NCBI RefSeq assembly: GCF_027474845.2
Contig: NZ_CP107031.2
Location: 2,742,501 to 2,806,500, forward strand
Length of the DNA stretch: 64,000 bases
Reading direction: 5' to 3'
From: Maribacter aestuarii
GTDB lineage: Bacteria; Bacteroidota; Bacteroidia; Flavobacteriales; Flavobacteriaceae
Part shown: in pieces, positions 34,693 to 42,509 of the stretch
How positions within the stretch are numbered: position 1 is the first letter of the stretch
Layout of the letters: each line of letters starts with the position of its first letter
Translations under genes and position numbers: made by a program
Notes under the pieces: generated by a model
Databases searched by the model: none
Told to the model about the DNA's origin: nothing
The model's input: only the letters and a program-made list of their open reading frames with translations

Positions 34693-35400
34693 ATGACAAC
34701 AGAGGAGGAAAAATATGTTCTAGAGCAATTTAAGTGTTGCTATAAACCTTTCCCTAAAGGAGAAATTGAAAAGACAGAAAAGCCCGATTTTCTTATTCAA
34801 GCTGCAAAAAAGAAAATCGGAATAGAGCTTACCGAAATTTTCCAGGATTCGTATAATGGTCACTCAAAATATCAACAACGCTCATCGGACAGGAGTAAGT
34901 TTACGGAAAAATTAATCCTAGAGCTTCAAAAATTCGTTGACTTCAGTTTTCATATTTCAATTCATTTCAGCGATTTTCATCATTTGACAAAGTCAAAGGA
35001 AAAAGAATTAGTGATGAAAGCCTTTAAAGCTTCTATTAATCATTTGATGCAGCTAAAGAATAAGCATGGAGTTTTAATTTAAGACTTCAAAATGCTGCCG
35101 GAGGAAATTGATTCAATTCGACTTGGACGCTATGATGGACTCGAAGAATCGTATGATGAAAAACCAGATGGTGGAATAGTTTCAGATATGACAAATGCTC
35201 ACATTAAACCAATTATTTTGAAGAAGGAAGAAAAACTTAAAAATTACCAGAAATGCGATTAGCATTGGCTGTTGATAAAGGAAGGTAATTATTATGCCGG
35301 CACTTTTTCTAATATCAAAGTTGAATATCCCATTAGCTCTGGTTTTAGCAAAATCTTTTTGTTTCGTATCAATAAATCGGAGATAATAGAACTGAAATAA
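34693..35400 (+). pseudogene. PD-(D/E)xK-like protein gene with two in-frame stop codons
   Basis: One reading frame runs from 34693 to the stop at 35398-35400 but is interrupted by TAA (35080-35082) and TAG (35260-35262). The first 129 codons are open. The conceptual protein of about 235 residues has KPDFLIQAAKKKIGIELTEI, a D-x(10-12)-E-x-T pattern like a restriction-type nuclease core, and continues across the stops without loss of coding character (PEEIDSIRLGRYDGLEE; GTFSNIKVEYPISSGFSKIF). Whether it was an endonuclease is a guess. The decay within a same-strand array is like that at 37069-37458. Confidence 0.6.
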
Positions 35401-35430
35401 TTAAAGCACATTATAAAACCTATTAACAAT

Positions 35431-35610
35431 ACGGACTTTGGGCTTAGTCGCAGGGTTTGTGTAATTTTTTTAATTGCCAAATCTTTTGGATTTGGCAATT
35501 AAAAAAATAAAGATAATTACTAAACAAAAAGCTCTGGCTCGTAGACCAGACGGAAACGAAAAGTTTCCTTCCCTGCCCTACTTGCCATAGCCGAGACCTT
35601 TGTGGAGCAT
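35431..35610. repeat. complex hairpin repeat 3 in the array
   Basis: A perfect 19-bp inverted repeat (35465-35483 with 35489-35507, loop of 5; arm centre TAATTGCCAAATC) sits inside a larger intergenic block. Further right are smaller hairpins, TCTGG...CCAGA near 35533 and GGAAAC/GTTTCC at 35551-35568, and outer CAGGG (35451) / CCCTG (35571). Unlike repeats 1 and 2, the outer arms match only weakly, so it may be a different repeat class occupying the same position between two genes. Confidence 0.5.
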
Positions 35611-35627
35611 TCGAAAAAACGAATAGA

Positions 35628-36326
35628 ATGATTGAAAATCTTCCAAATTGGATTGACTTAATTTTTATAATCACTTGTATATTAACAATTGGACTGTTTC
35701 ATTATTCTAATGAAAAGCCTAAAAAGTTGACTCTCTTAATTATTATTTGGTCAATTATACAATCAGTATTGGCATATCTTGGTTTTTACCAATTCACAGA
35801 CTCGATTCCCCCTAGATTTGGATTGGTTCTAATTCCAACAACACTTTTGATTATTTACGGATTGTTACCTAAACAGCAAAAGTGGTTTTTTGAAAAAAGA
35901 GAAACAAAAGTCAGTACTTTCTTGCATTCAGTTAGATTGCCTGTTGAAATTGTTCTCTTCGGATTATTTACGCATAAGATGATTCCTGAATTAATGACCT
36001 TTGAAGGAAGGAATTATGATATTTTAATGGGAATAACCGCTCCAATTATCGGCTGGCTATTTATGAAACAAAAGGTAAATAAAAAGATTCTATTGATTTG
36101 GAATACCATAGGATTAATACTTGTGTCATTTATTCTCCTTAATGGAATATTATCATCTGAATTACCATTTCAACAATTTGGATTTGAACAACCTAATCGT
36201 GCAATAAACTATTTCCCATATATTCTCTTACCTGCTACAATAGTTCCAATTGTTATTTGGACACATTTGTCAGATATTATTAAATTGAGAAAAGAAATAA
36301 AAACTACACCACAACACGGTGTATAA
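35628..36326 (+). CDS. multi-pass membrane protein of unknown function
   Basis: The 232-residue protein has about seven hydrophobic helices, starting with WIDLIFIITCILTIGLFHY and including TLLIIIWSIIQSVLAYLGFY, FGLVLIPTTLLIIYGLLP, ILMGITAPIIGWLFM, ILLIWNTIGLILVSFILL and YILLPATIVPIVIWTHL. I recognise no specific family. The last codons (TTPQHGV, stop) are part of cassette repeat 4, whose TGTATAA supplies the stop codon; this implies that the gene and the repeat moved as a unit or that the repeat trimmed the gene. Confidence 0.7.
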   Translation: MIENLPNWIDLIFIITCILTIGLFHYSNEKPKKLTLLIIIWSIIQSVLAYLGFYQFTDSIPPRFGLVLIPTTLLIIYGLLPKQQKWFFEKRETKVSTFLHSVRLPVEIVLFGLFTHKMIPELMTFEGRNYDILMGITAPIIGWLFMKQKVNKKILLIWNTIGLILVSFILLNGILSSELPFQQFGFEQPNRAINYFPYILLPATIVPIVIWTHLSDIIKLRKEIKTTPQHGV

Positions 36327-36501
36327 AACATAGCTAGTAATTGCTAAATCGAAACGTATGTACTAATTTGAAAAGACAGCCAATTTTTAAATTTGGCTTT
36401 AAGAATATAAAAATTAAACCAAAATATAAAAATTCGTCTCTGTGTTAATCCGAAAGGTTAGTGTCTTTTTACACGCTACGTTCCATACACAAGTCCGTTG
36501 G
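36309..36501. repeat. imperfect palindromic cassette repeat 4 (attC-like)
   Basis: Left arm 36309-36334 (CCACAACACGGTGTATAAAA...) and right arm 36475-36501 (...CCATACACAAGTCCGTTGG) are inverted imperfect copies. The left arm shares CAACACGGTGTATAA with repeat 1. An inner hairpin AGCCAAATTT/AAATTTGGCT type lies at 36378-36398. The ends are CACAAC and CGTTGG. Confidence 0.55.
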
Positions 36502-36522
36502 TAATCATTAAATATTATAGAC

Positions 36523-36996
36523 ATGAAAAATTTAATAATTTCAGTAATCATCATTTCATTGTGGTCATGCACAGGCAATCAGAAAAAATCAAACCCGATA
36601 TCACCTCCAAAAATTGATATTGAAAAAGAACTGGCAGGAATTGAAGATTTGCGGTCTAATTTCGTGTTGGCATTAAAGGAAGGAAGATATGAGGATATGG
36701 GAAAATGGGTAACTACGGATGCAAAAACTATAAGAGCCGGAGGGCCCGATTTTGATGAAATGTTTGCACTTGGAAATGAACGTGGTATGTTTCCGTATGA
36801 CAGTATAATAATGATGCCAACTGAAACCCAAATAATGAACGACTCTATGGCATATGATTGGGGCTCAAGTAAGACATACTACACGAACAAAGATGGGGAG
36901 AAAGTAGAACTTAGGAACTCTTTCTTAGTAATTCTAAAAAAAGTCGATGGTGAATGGAAACTTCATCGAGAAGTTGGGTCTTCAGTCATTGAATAA
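36523..36996 (+). CDS. NTF2-like lipoprotein
   Basis: The 157-residue protein has a lipoprotein signal (LIISVIIISLWSC) and an NTF2/DUF4440-like domain: IEDLRSNFVLALKEGRYEDMGKWV is the first helix and first strand, then WGSSKTYYTNKDGEKVELRNSFLVILKKVDGEWKLHREVGSS with the typical VDGEWK strand. The function is unknown. It is one of three such lipoprotein or secreted proteins in the array, with those at 33361 and 38237. Confidence 0.75.
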   Translation: MKNLIISVIIISLWSCTGNQKKSNPISPPKIDIEKELAGIEDLRSNFVLALKEGRYEDMGKWVTTDAKTIRAGGPDFDEMFALGNERGMFPYDSIIMMPTETQIMNDSMAYDWGSSKTYYTNKDGEKVELRNSFLVILKKVDGEWKLHREVGSSVIE

Positions 36997-37002
36997 AACA
37001 AT

Positions 37003-37056
37003 TGCAAACAAGGCACATAAGCCATTAAAACGGCTCATAAACTGACCGTTGTTGCC
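37003..37056. repeat. short palindromic cassette repeat 5
   Basis: GCAAACAAGGCACATAAGCC (37004-37023) and GGCTCATAAACTGACCGTTG (37032-37051) form a hairpin with an 8-base loop and GTTGTTGCC at the right end. It is the shortest of the series, lacking the inner hairpins. Confidence 0.45.
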
Positions 37057-37068
37057 AAATGAACAAAA

Positions 37069-37458
37069 ATGAATAAGATATTCATTAAAATAGCGGGAGT
37101 TATCAGCTAGATTACAGCTTTTGTACATTTAATCGGCGGACAAACGGACTTAGTAAATTAGTTACACAAGAGTAACCTTGAAATACAACAAAAAGGGGAA
37201 TGGATTGCCGTATGGCATATGATAACTGTTCTACTTTTCTTTACTTCCTATCTAATATTGATAGCAGGATTTCGTGAAATCAAAAAATCAACGTTAAAGC
37301 AATTGAAGCCATTGGGGATACTTTATATTTTGGCGGGAATTCCATTCATTATTTCAAGCATTTACTTTTCAGTTCTTGCACCTCAATTTATATTAGTGAT
37401 TCCAATTGGTGTTCTGTTGCTCGTTGGACTTGGAAAATTGAATATTGATGAAAAATAA
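37069..37458 (+). pseudogene. small membrane protein gene with two in-frame TAG codons
   Basis: A frame from ATG 37069 to the stop at 37456-37458 contains TAG codons at 37108-37110 and 37159-37161. The rest reads as a membrane protein: helix 1 IFIKIAGVIS(stop)ITAFVHLIGG, then WHMITVLLFFTSYLILIAGF, LKPLGILYILAGIPFIISSIYF and PQFILVIPIGVLLLVGLG. The 79 codons open from 37219 could still be made from an internal start. It overlaps the start of the oxidoreductase gene by 11 bp. I do not know the family. Confidence 0.6.
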
Positions 37459-38029
37459 AATTCTTATAATTATCGGACATCCTGACAAAGAGAGCTTCAA
37501 TTTTGCGCTAGCGGAAGCATACAAGAAAGGGGTGGAAAAGTCAGATGCTGAAATTCAGGAAATTGTCATCCGAGACTTAAATTTCAATCCAAACCTTCAA
37601 TTTGGATATCGAAAAAGAACTGAACTTGAACCTGATTTATTGAAAGCACAAGAATCGTTGAAATGGGCCAATCATATTGTTTGGGTTTATCCCGTGTGGT
37701 GGGGTTCAATACCTGCAATTATGAAAGGATTTTTGGATAGGGTTTTATTACCAGGATTTGCTTTCAAGAAAAGAGAAGGCTCCTTGTGGTGGGATAAATA
37801 TTTTACAGGTAAGACTTCAAGAATTATTTGCACATTAGACCAACCACCCTGGTTTTACAAGCTGATAAACAGAAGTCCAAGCCACTATGCCATGAAAAAA
37901 CTGACAATGAATTTCATAGGTGTAAACTCAGTTAAAATCACTTCGATTGGACCTATCAGACTTTCAACAGATGAATTTCGCCAAAAGTGGCTAAAGAAAG
38001 TTGAAAAACTTGGTAAACAAAATAAGTGA
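37448..38029 (+). CDS. flavodoxin-fold NAD(P)H-dependent oxidoreductase
   Basis: The start at 37448 (MKNKILIIIGHP) gives 193 residues of the NQO1/MdaB/YwrO-type flavodoxin-like fold: FMN phosphate-binding GHPDKESFNFALAEAY, active-loop VYPVWWGSIPAIMKGFLDRVL and FAFKKREGSLWWDKYFTGK, then DQPPWFY. Such enzymes reduce quinones or nitro compounds. The protein is cytoplasmic. It overlaps the decayed membrane-protein gene by 11 bp, so the two probably travelled as one two-gene unit between repeats 5 and 6. Confidence 0.85.
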   Translation: MKNKILIIIGHPDKESFNFALAEAYKKGVEKSDAEIQEIVIRDLNFNPNLQFGYRKRTELEPDLLKAQESLKWANHIVWVYPVWWGSIPAIMKGFLDRVLLPGFAFKKREGSLWWDKYFTGKTSRIICTLDQPPWFYKLINRSPSHYAMKKLTMNFIGVNSVKITSIGPIRLSTDEFRQKWLKKVEKLGKQNK

Positions 38030-38030
38030 T

Positions 38031-38193
38031 AACCGGCTACAATGTATAATTGCAATTACGCCGGGTTCGAATACCACTGGACTTCCCTTAGAGCAGGCTC
38101 AAGCAAATTCACGCGGATTTGCGAGCGTTAATGCTTAACCAATAATTAATAAATTCATACCCTTAACTGACGGTTATACAAGACCGTTAGGGC
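38031..38193. repeat. imperfect palindromic cassette repeat 6 (attC-like)
   Basis: Left part 38031-38055 (AACCGGCTACAATGTATAAT...) and right part 38170-38193 (...GGTTATACAAGACCGTTAGG) match as imperfect inverted arms. An inner hairpin GCAAAT/ATTTGC lies at 38104-38123. The right end carries the CCGTTAGG form of the GTT box. Confidence 0.5.
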
Positions 38194-38236
38194 AAATTTA
38201 AAGTAGAGCTAAAAAAAATCGCCAAAATCGAATCAA

Positions 38237-38683
38237 ATGAAAATTAATAGAAATTTACTTTTTACACTTCTTTCCCTTTTTGTTTTTACACTAGAACTAT
38301 CATCACAAACCAGTAAAGAACAGATAGTGGAAGTCAGAAATGCTTCAAACCAAGCTCTTAAGTCATACGACAATGAAAAAGTTCTTTCATATTTGACCGA
38401 TGACGTGTTAACTACGACAGGCAACGGAACACTATTATCAGGAAAAGAAGCTTTAGCTAAATATATTTTTGAAGGCGGAGAAAGCAAAATGTACTGGGTA
38501 CGCCATACAAAAGAAATTATAGTTAATGAAAAAAGGCGTTTAGCTTGGGAGAATGGGGTTTGGAACGCTTATGACCCTGAAGAAGGCAATCATTCCATAA
38601 TTAGTGGCAATTATTCGGCTATGTGGACTAAAGAGTCAGACGGGTGGAAAATAAAATCTCAACTTTTTGTGTCTCTGGACTAA
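38237..38683 (+). CDS. secreted NTF2-like (DUF4440-type) protein
   Basis: The 148-residue protein has a signal peptide (LLFTLLSLFVFTLELSSQ) and a complete NTF2/DUF4440 domain: IVEVRNASNQALKSYDNEKVLSYLTDDVLTTTGNGTLLSGKEALAKYIFEG, RRLAWENGVWNAYDP, SIISGNYSAMWTKESDGWKIKSQLF. The usual role is ligand binding or hydration chemistry; none can be chosen. It lies between cassette repeats 6 and 7. Confidence 0.8.
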   Translation: MKINRNLLFTLLSLFVFTLELSSQTSKEQIVEVRNASNQALKSYDNEKVLSYLTDDVLTTTGNGTLLSGKEALAKYIFEGGESKMYWVRHTKEIIVNEKRRLAWENGVWNAYDPEEGNHSIISGNYSAMWTKESDGWKIKSQLFVSLD

Positions 38684-38692
38684 TGAAAAACT

Positions 38693-38830
38693 TGTCCTAA
38701 CCAAGGCTAGAATTCATTACTTGCAGATTCGCTAATCGGAAATGACTCGCAAAAAGCTATCTTTAGTCTAGGCTGAATTTTCCTTCGGACTTTTATAGCT
38801 TACTCTCTGCCACCATGCTACTTAAATAAA
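38693..38830. repeat. weak cassette-like intergenic repeat 7
   Basis: The left end CCTAACCAAGGCTAGAATTC resembles the left ends of the repeats above (AAC followed by a G-C-T-A run); GCAGATTCGCTAATCGGAAATG is an internal imperfect hairpin region. A right arm with GTT is not clear, so this may be a decayed member. Confidence 0.3.
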
Positions 38831-38855
38831 AAGTTGCTATTAATATTGAAAAACT

Positions 38856-39443
38856 ATGAGACATATTTTATTCCTGCTGTTTTTGATTTTAGTGGGTTGT
38901 AAAAACGAAACCAAAAACAAAAGTGAAATCGGAACAGAAAATGAATCTGAAATGACGAATGAAACAGAGGTTGGAGTCGACCAATCAGTTTCAGAAATGT
39001 GGAACGAGTTTATCCAATCAAACCCTGAATTTAAAAACGACGAAATACCTGAATCGGACTTTTTTCACAATAATGAGAAAGACGCTAATCGGTTGGCGGA
39101 ATTAACGCTAACTGGAAAAAAGAGAGCTTCATCTGGACTTTACAGCTTGTACGTCCAATACAATGCGGATTTACCAAGTGTTGGAACAAAACAAATCGTA
39201 ACGGACTTTAACGGAAAGGCACAAGCTATAATAGAAAACGTGAGTGTCGATACCATTCCATTTAACAAAATATCCGAAGAATACGCTGAAATGGATATGG
39301 GAACAGATATTGAACCGCTCGAAAAATGGAAAAAAGCACATTGGGACTTTTTTAAAAGCTTTTTAATGGACAGCGGGGAGGAACCGACTGAAGAAATGTT
39401 GATTGTCGCTGTGAGGTTTAAAAAAATATGGCCGGAAAAATAA
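38856..39443 (+). CDS. ASCH-domain lipoprotein
   Basis: The 195-residue protein combines a lipoprotein signal (ILFLLFLILVGC) and an acidic linker with an ASCH-like domain: MWNEFIQSNPEF, LAELTLTGKKRASSGLYSLY, GTKQIVTDFNGKAQAIIENVSVDTIPFNKISEEYA, WKKAHWDFFKSFL and IVAVRFKKIW. ASCH domains are PUA-like and usually cytoplasmic, handling RNA or nucleoside derivatives, so a surface-anchored version is unusual. The key Lys of the G-K-K loop is present. The spacing to the neighbouring genes (172 bp and 189 bp) is like that of other members of the array. Confidence 0.75.
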   Translation: MRHILFLLFLILVGCKNETKNKSEIGTENESEMTNETEVGVDQSVSEMWNEFIQSNPEFKNDEIPESDFFHNNEKDANRLAELTLTGKKRASSGLYSLYVQYNADLPSVGTKQIVTDFNGKAQAIIENVSVDTIPFNKISEEYAEMDMGTDIEPLEKWKKAHWDFFKSFLMDSGEEPTEEMLIVAVRFKKIWPEK

Positions 39444-39632
39444 AGTACTAATGGGAACATTTTGGATAGCTCCTTGTGGCGGATGTCCACATTGGGAATT
39501 ACGCTAATAGCACTAAATTTAAAGTATTTACAAGTTTATCAGGTCCTTAATTTTGTATAGCTTTAGAAAATTTGAAAACAGAAAACGGTAAAGCTGAAAA
39601 CCGATTAAAGTAGGCGTTAAACAATCAGAATT

Positions 39633-40148
39633 ATGAGAAAACCAACCAACCAATTAACACTTCTGGCAACACTTTTAGCATTTGCCTTTGTATTCCAAAG
39701 TTGTGAGCAAAAACAAAAAGAAACGGAAGAAGATCAAAAAGAAGTCATAGTAGAAACTACCAAACCTGAATACTTCTTACTAAGACCCGAAGTGGAAAAG
39801 GCCTACGGCTATTCCCACGCCGTAAAAATTGGAAATAATATTAAAATCTCTGGGGCAGTAAGTATGGACGATGCAGGTAACCCAACCGCAATTGGGGATA
39901 TAGAACAGCAAATGAAAAACTGCTATGCAGACTTGGAAAAAATATTGAAACACTACGGTTGCACTTTTGATGATGTGGTGGTAGAGAATATCTTTACAAC
40001 GAATATGCCTCAAATGCTTGAAAAATCTGCATATCGCGCCGAAATTTACAAAAATCATTTTCCCACCGGTTCTTGGATTGGGGTTAAGGAGTTGGCACTG
40101 CCGGAATTTATGGTGGAAATAGAAATGGAAGTGCATAAATCGGAATAA
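39633..40148 (+). CDS. RidA/YjgF-family lipoprotein
   Basis: The 171-residue protein has a lipoprotein-type signal (LLATLLAFAFVFQSC) and a charged linker, then a Rid-family domain: YSHAVKIGNNIKISGAVSMDDAGN, IEQQMKNCYADLEKILKHYGCTFDDVVVENIFTT, FPTGSWIGVKELALPEFMVEIEMEVHK. RidA deaminates reactive imines in the cytoplasm; an exported form would have a different job. The usual catalytic Arg is replaced (Gly-Ser-Trp-Ile near the expected place), so imine deaminase activity is doubtful and a ligand-binding role is possible. It is the last + strand gene of the array. Confidence 0.8.
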   Translation: MRKPTNQLTLLATLLAFAFVFQSCEQKQKETEEDQKEVIVETTKPEYFLLRPEVEKAYGYSHAVKIGNNIKISGAVSMDDAGNPTAIGDIEQQMKNCYADLEKILKHYGCTFDDVVVENIFTTNMPQMLEKSAYRAEIYKNHFPTGSWIGVKELALPEFMVEIEMEVHKSE

Positions 40149-40687
40149 GGTTGCAGTGCACAGCTGTATATAAAATCCTTACTGAAAGCAGAAGTATCTG
40201 TTTTTGGAAGACGTCTTCAAACATATTCTTATGTGCTTCCAAAACAAATGCGTAGTCACACTTTTAGATTCCGATAATTCTGACAATAAGAGCCAATTCC
40301 TGCCGAATTGTTCAAGTTCGGATTGGCTACATACATTATGGTCTACAGGATATTAGGCCATTCCTCAATATGGGTATATCCAATCGTAGATATCATCCTC
40401 TGGAAATAAGTAGGCTTACTCATGATGCGTATCCTGCAGTATTTTTTATCAAAATTCACGTTAGCTTAGATATGGCCTTTTCAGATTACCCCTATGAACA
40501 GCTGATTTGAATTTTTGAAAGCTCTAACGTAGTTACAATACGCTTTGTGCTGATTTGGAAAACTATCGGTGCTTGGAATCCAAGCTTTTTTGGTAAGCGA
40601 TAAGCATTTACATCAACCTTTGAACTGGAAATAAATGCAGCTCTAGGATAACAATTATTTGAATATCGCATGTCCGTATCCAAGTAG
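40149..40687. other. 539-bp stretch without a recognisable gene
   Basis: The start (GCTGTATATAA at 40163-40173) resembles the left arm of the cassette repeats, and a hairpin GCCAAT...ATTGGC with inner CCGAA/TTCGG lies at 40292-40327. A frame without stops from about 40309 to 40510 has no recognisable product. The stretch is the boundary between the array and the chromosomal minus-strand operon. Confidence 0.3.
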
Positions 40688-41374
40688 TTACTCATCTGGA
40701 TGCGTGGCTGCCTCGTAGGCATCTACATATTTAAAATCCTTAAACCAATAGGACGAGGAAATTATGTTGAACAGAATTTCGTTTTCACTTATTTTTTCCA
40801 TTTGCATCTTCCATATTATATCCCGAGCTTCTTTGAAGGTTTCACCGTCTATTTGCTCATCGAACAAGCGGTAAATCAAATTATTCTGTGGCATTCCGGC
40901 AACCAACAAGCGGAGTAGGGGAGCCTCAGGGTAGTCATCAAAATAAGCGGATGTTCCTTTTTCCTTTGCACTTACACTAATGCTAAAGCTCACGGCTTCC
41001 GGGTGGGGAAAAGTGCCTTCAAAAGCATTATATAATAACTGATGCACTTTGAAGAAATTTTCGTGCATGGATAGGTCCGCGTATTCTTCCCATAATTTTT
41101 CGTCCAATAGCTCATTGGATAAATTTTCCACTTGTCCTTTGTTAAGCTTGCCCTTAAAGACATATTCCAAAACGATTTTGGCCGCGTCCTCCGGTTCATT
41201 ATCCGTTAAGGACATCAAGCACATTTCCCTTAATTCTTCCGGAGCTAAGTCTGCGATGCCATCAAACTCCATAACCTTTAAAAGATGCTTAAAATCCTGC
41301 TCGGACCACGAATCGGGTAGTTCGGTGATTGTCTTGTAACTCGTACGTTTAATGTCAAATAATTTGTTCATCAA
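40688..41374 (-). CDS. hypothetical protein of the CorA operon
   Basis: The 228-residue protein is acidic, helical and cytoplasmic, without a signal or membrane segment. Recurring features are ADLAPEELREMCLMSLTDNEPEDAAKIVLEYVF and LSNELLDEKLWEEYADLSMHENFFKVHQLLYNAF. I recognise no family. It starts with two adjacent ATG codons 7 bp after the CorA-type gene, so it is expressed with it and may be functionally tied to the transporter. Confidence 0.65.
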   Translation of the reverse strand: MMNKLFDIKRTSYKTITELPDSWSEQDFKHLLKVMEFDGIADLAPEELREMCLMSLTDNEPEDAAKIVLEYVFKGKLNKGQVENLSNELLDEKLWEEYADLSMHENFFKVHQLLYNAFEGTFPHPEAVSFSISVSAKEKGTSAYFDDYPEAPLLRLLVAGMPQNNLIYRLFDEQIDGETFKEARDIIWKMQMEKISENEILFNIISSSYWFKDFKYVDAYEAATHPDE

Positions 41375-41381
41375 TTAAAAT

Positions 41382-42446
41382 TTAAAACCATTTTCGTTTT
41401 TTAAAATAATAAAGCATGGATAGGGCAACCACTATCATTACCATCCACATGATGTGGTAGCTATATTTATAATGCAGTTCGGGAACGTTGTCAAAATTAG
41501 TACCATAAATACCGGCAATAAAGGTCAAGGGTATGAATACGACCGAGAAAATGGTCAAGAACTTCATTATATCGTTCAATTTGGTGCTAATGGAGGTATG
41601 ATATAAATTAAGTTGGTCGTTCAAAATTTCACGGTAACTGTCCGACGTGTCGGTTGCTTGGTTAATATTATCGCGTAGCTCCTTAAAATGCACATATGTA
41701 GATTCAAATATAAATTCTGATTCCATTTTGGAAAGTGCCAAAATCATTTCTTTAGCCGGTCTAATGTTCCTTCTTAAATAATTCAGTTCCCTTTTGTAAA
41801 CGTTTATTTTTTTAATGGTCGATTTATTGGGCTGATCCCCTACACTCTCTTCCAGGGCCTCTACCTTTTCGCCTAGAACGCTGAGGATGTAGATGTAATT
41901 GTCAATCACAATATCCAGAAGTGCGAAGGCGAGATAATCCGTCCATCCATTACGTATTCTTTTTCTTTTGTTACGTATACGCTCTCGGATAGGCTCAAAA
42001 ACATCCCCTTTTCTTTCTTGAAAAGATATGAGGACCGATTTTGTCAGCACCAGACTCAAATTCTCTACCGAAATGGTATTGGTCTCCTCATCCAACTGAA
42101 GCATTCGAATAGAAATAAAAATACAGTTATCATATTCATGCACCGTAGGTCTGGCCGTTGTATTCATGACATTTGCCAGCACCAGCTCGTCCAGATTAAA
42201 ACCCTGGGAAATTTCCCGCATCACATTTTTATTATGCAGGCCGTCTATATTGAGCCATGTCACTGTTTTTTTGTCCTGATAGGAGATTGCATCCGCCACT
42301 TTCTTTAAGGCATTTTCTTCCACGGTGTTGGCATCAAAATCAATAACGCGGATAAATACTTCCTCGGTTTTTCGTTCACCTCTATGAAAAAGTTCATCCG
42401 GTGCTCGTCCTATTTCTTCCTTGGTTTTTTTAATAAATCTTGCCAT
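41382..42446 (-). CDS. corA: CorA-type magnesium/divalent metal transporter with GTN in place of GMN
   Basis: The 354-residue protein has the CorA layout: a large N-terminal cytoplasmic domain (WLNIDGLHNKNVMREISQGF, LDIVIDNYIYILSVLGEKVEALEE), a long helix with the coiled KRELNYLRRNIRPAKEMI, and two C-terminal membrane helices (FLTIFSVVFIPLTFIAGIYGTNFDNVPE and HIMWMVMIVVALSMLYYFKKRKWF). The selectivity motif between the helices is Y314-G-T-N317 instead of the invariant Y-G-M-N, as in some divergent CorA/ZntB-like transporters, so the ion could differ. The gene is 7 bp upstream of an unknown gene and about 63 bp downstream of the translocase-like gene. Confidence 0.9.
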   Translation of the reverse strand: MARFIKKTKEEIGRAPDELFHRGERKTEEVFIRVIDFDANTVEENALKKVADAISYQDKKTVTWLNIDGLHNKNVMREISQGFNLDELVLANVMNTTARPTVHEYDNCIFISIRMLQLDEETNTISVENLSLVLTKSVLISFQERKGDVFEPIRERIRNKRKRIRNGWTDYLAFALLDIVIDNYIYILSVLGEKVEALEESVGDQPNKSTIKKINVYKRELNYLRRNIRPAKEMILALSKMESEFIFESTYVHFKELRDNINQATDTSDSYREILNDQLNLYHTSISTKLNDIMKFLTIFSVVFIPLTFIAGIYGTNFDNVPELHYKYSYHIMWMVMIVVALSMLYYFKKRKWF

Positions 42447-42509
42447 AGTTTATGTTTTGATGGTAAAACCCTAAGTTTAAAATAGCTAATATTTATTAAG
42501 ATTAATTTT

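Noticed and set aside
40347..40402. Reading ILGHSSI followed by a tyrosine, resembling the end of a tyrosine recombinase
   Set aside because: Only about seven residues match, the rest of the frame does not, and a stop follows at once; chance similarity is likely.
40309..40510. Open frame ending SDYPYEQLI, reminiscent of an NRPS condensation domain
   Set aside because: The match is a few residues in a short frame without the catalytic HHxxxDG motif; no NRPS genes are near.
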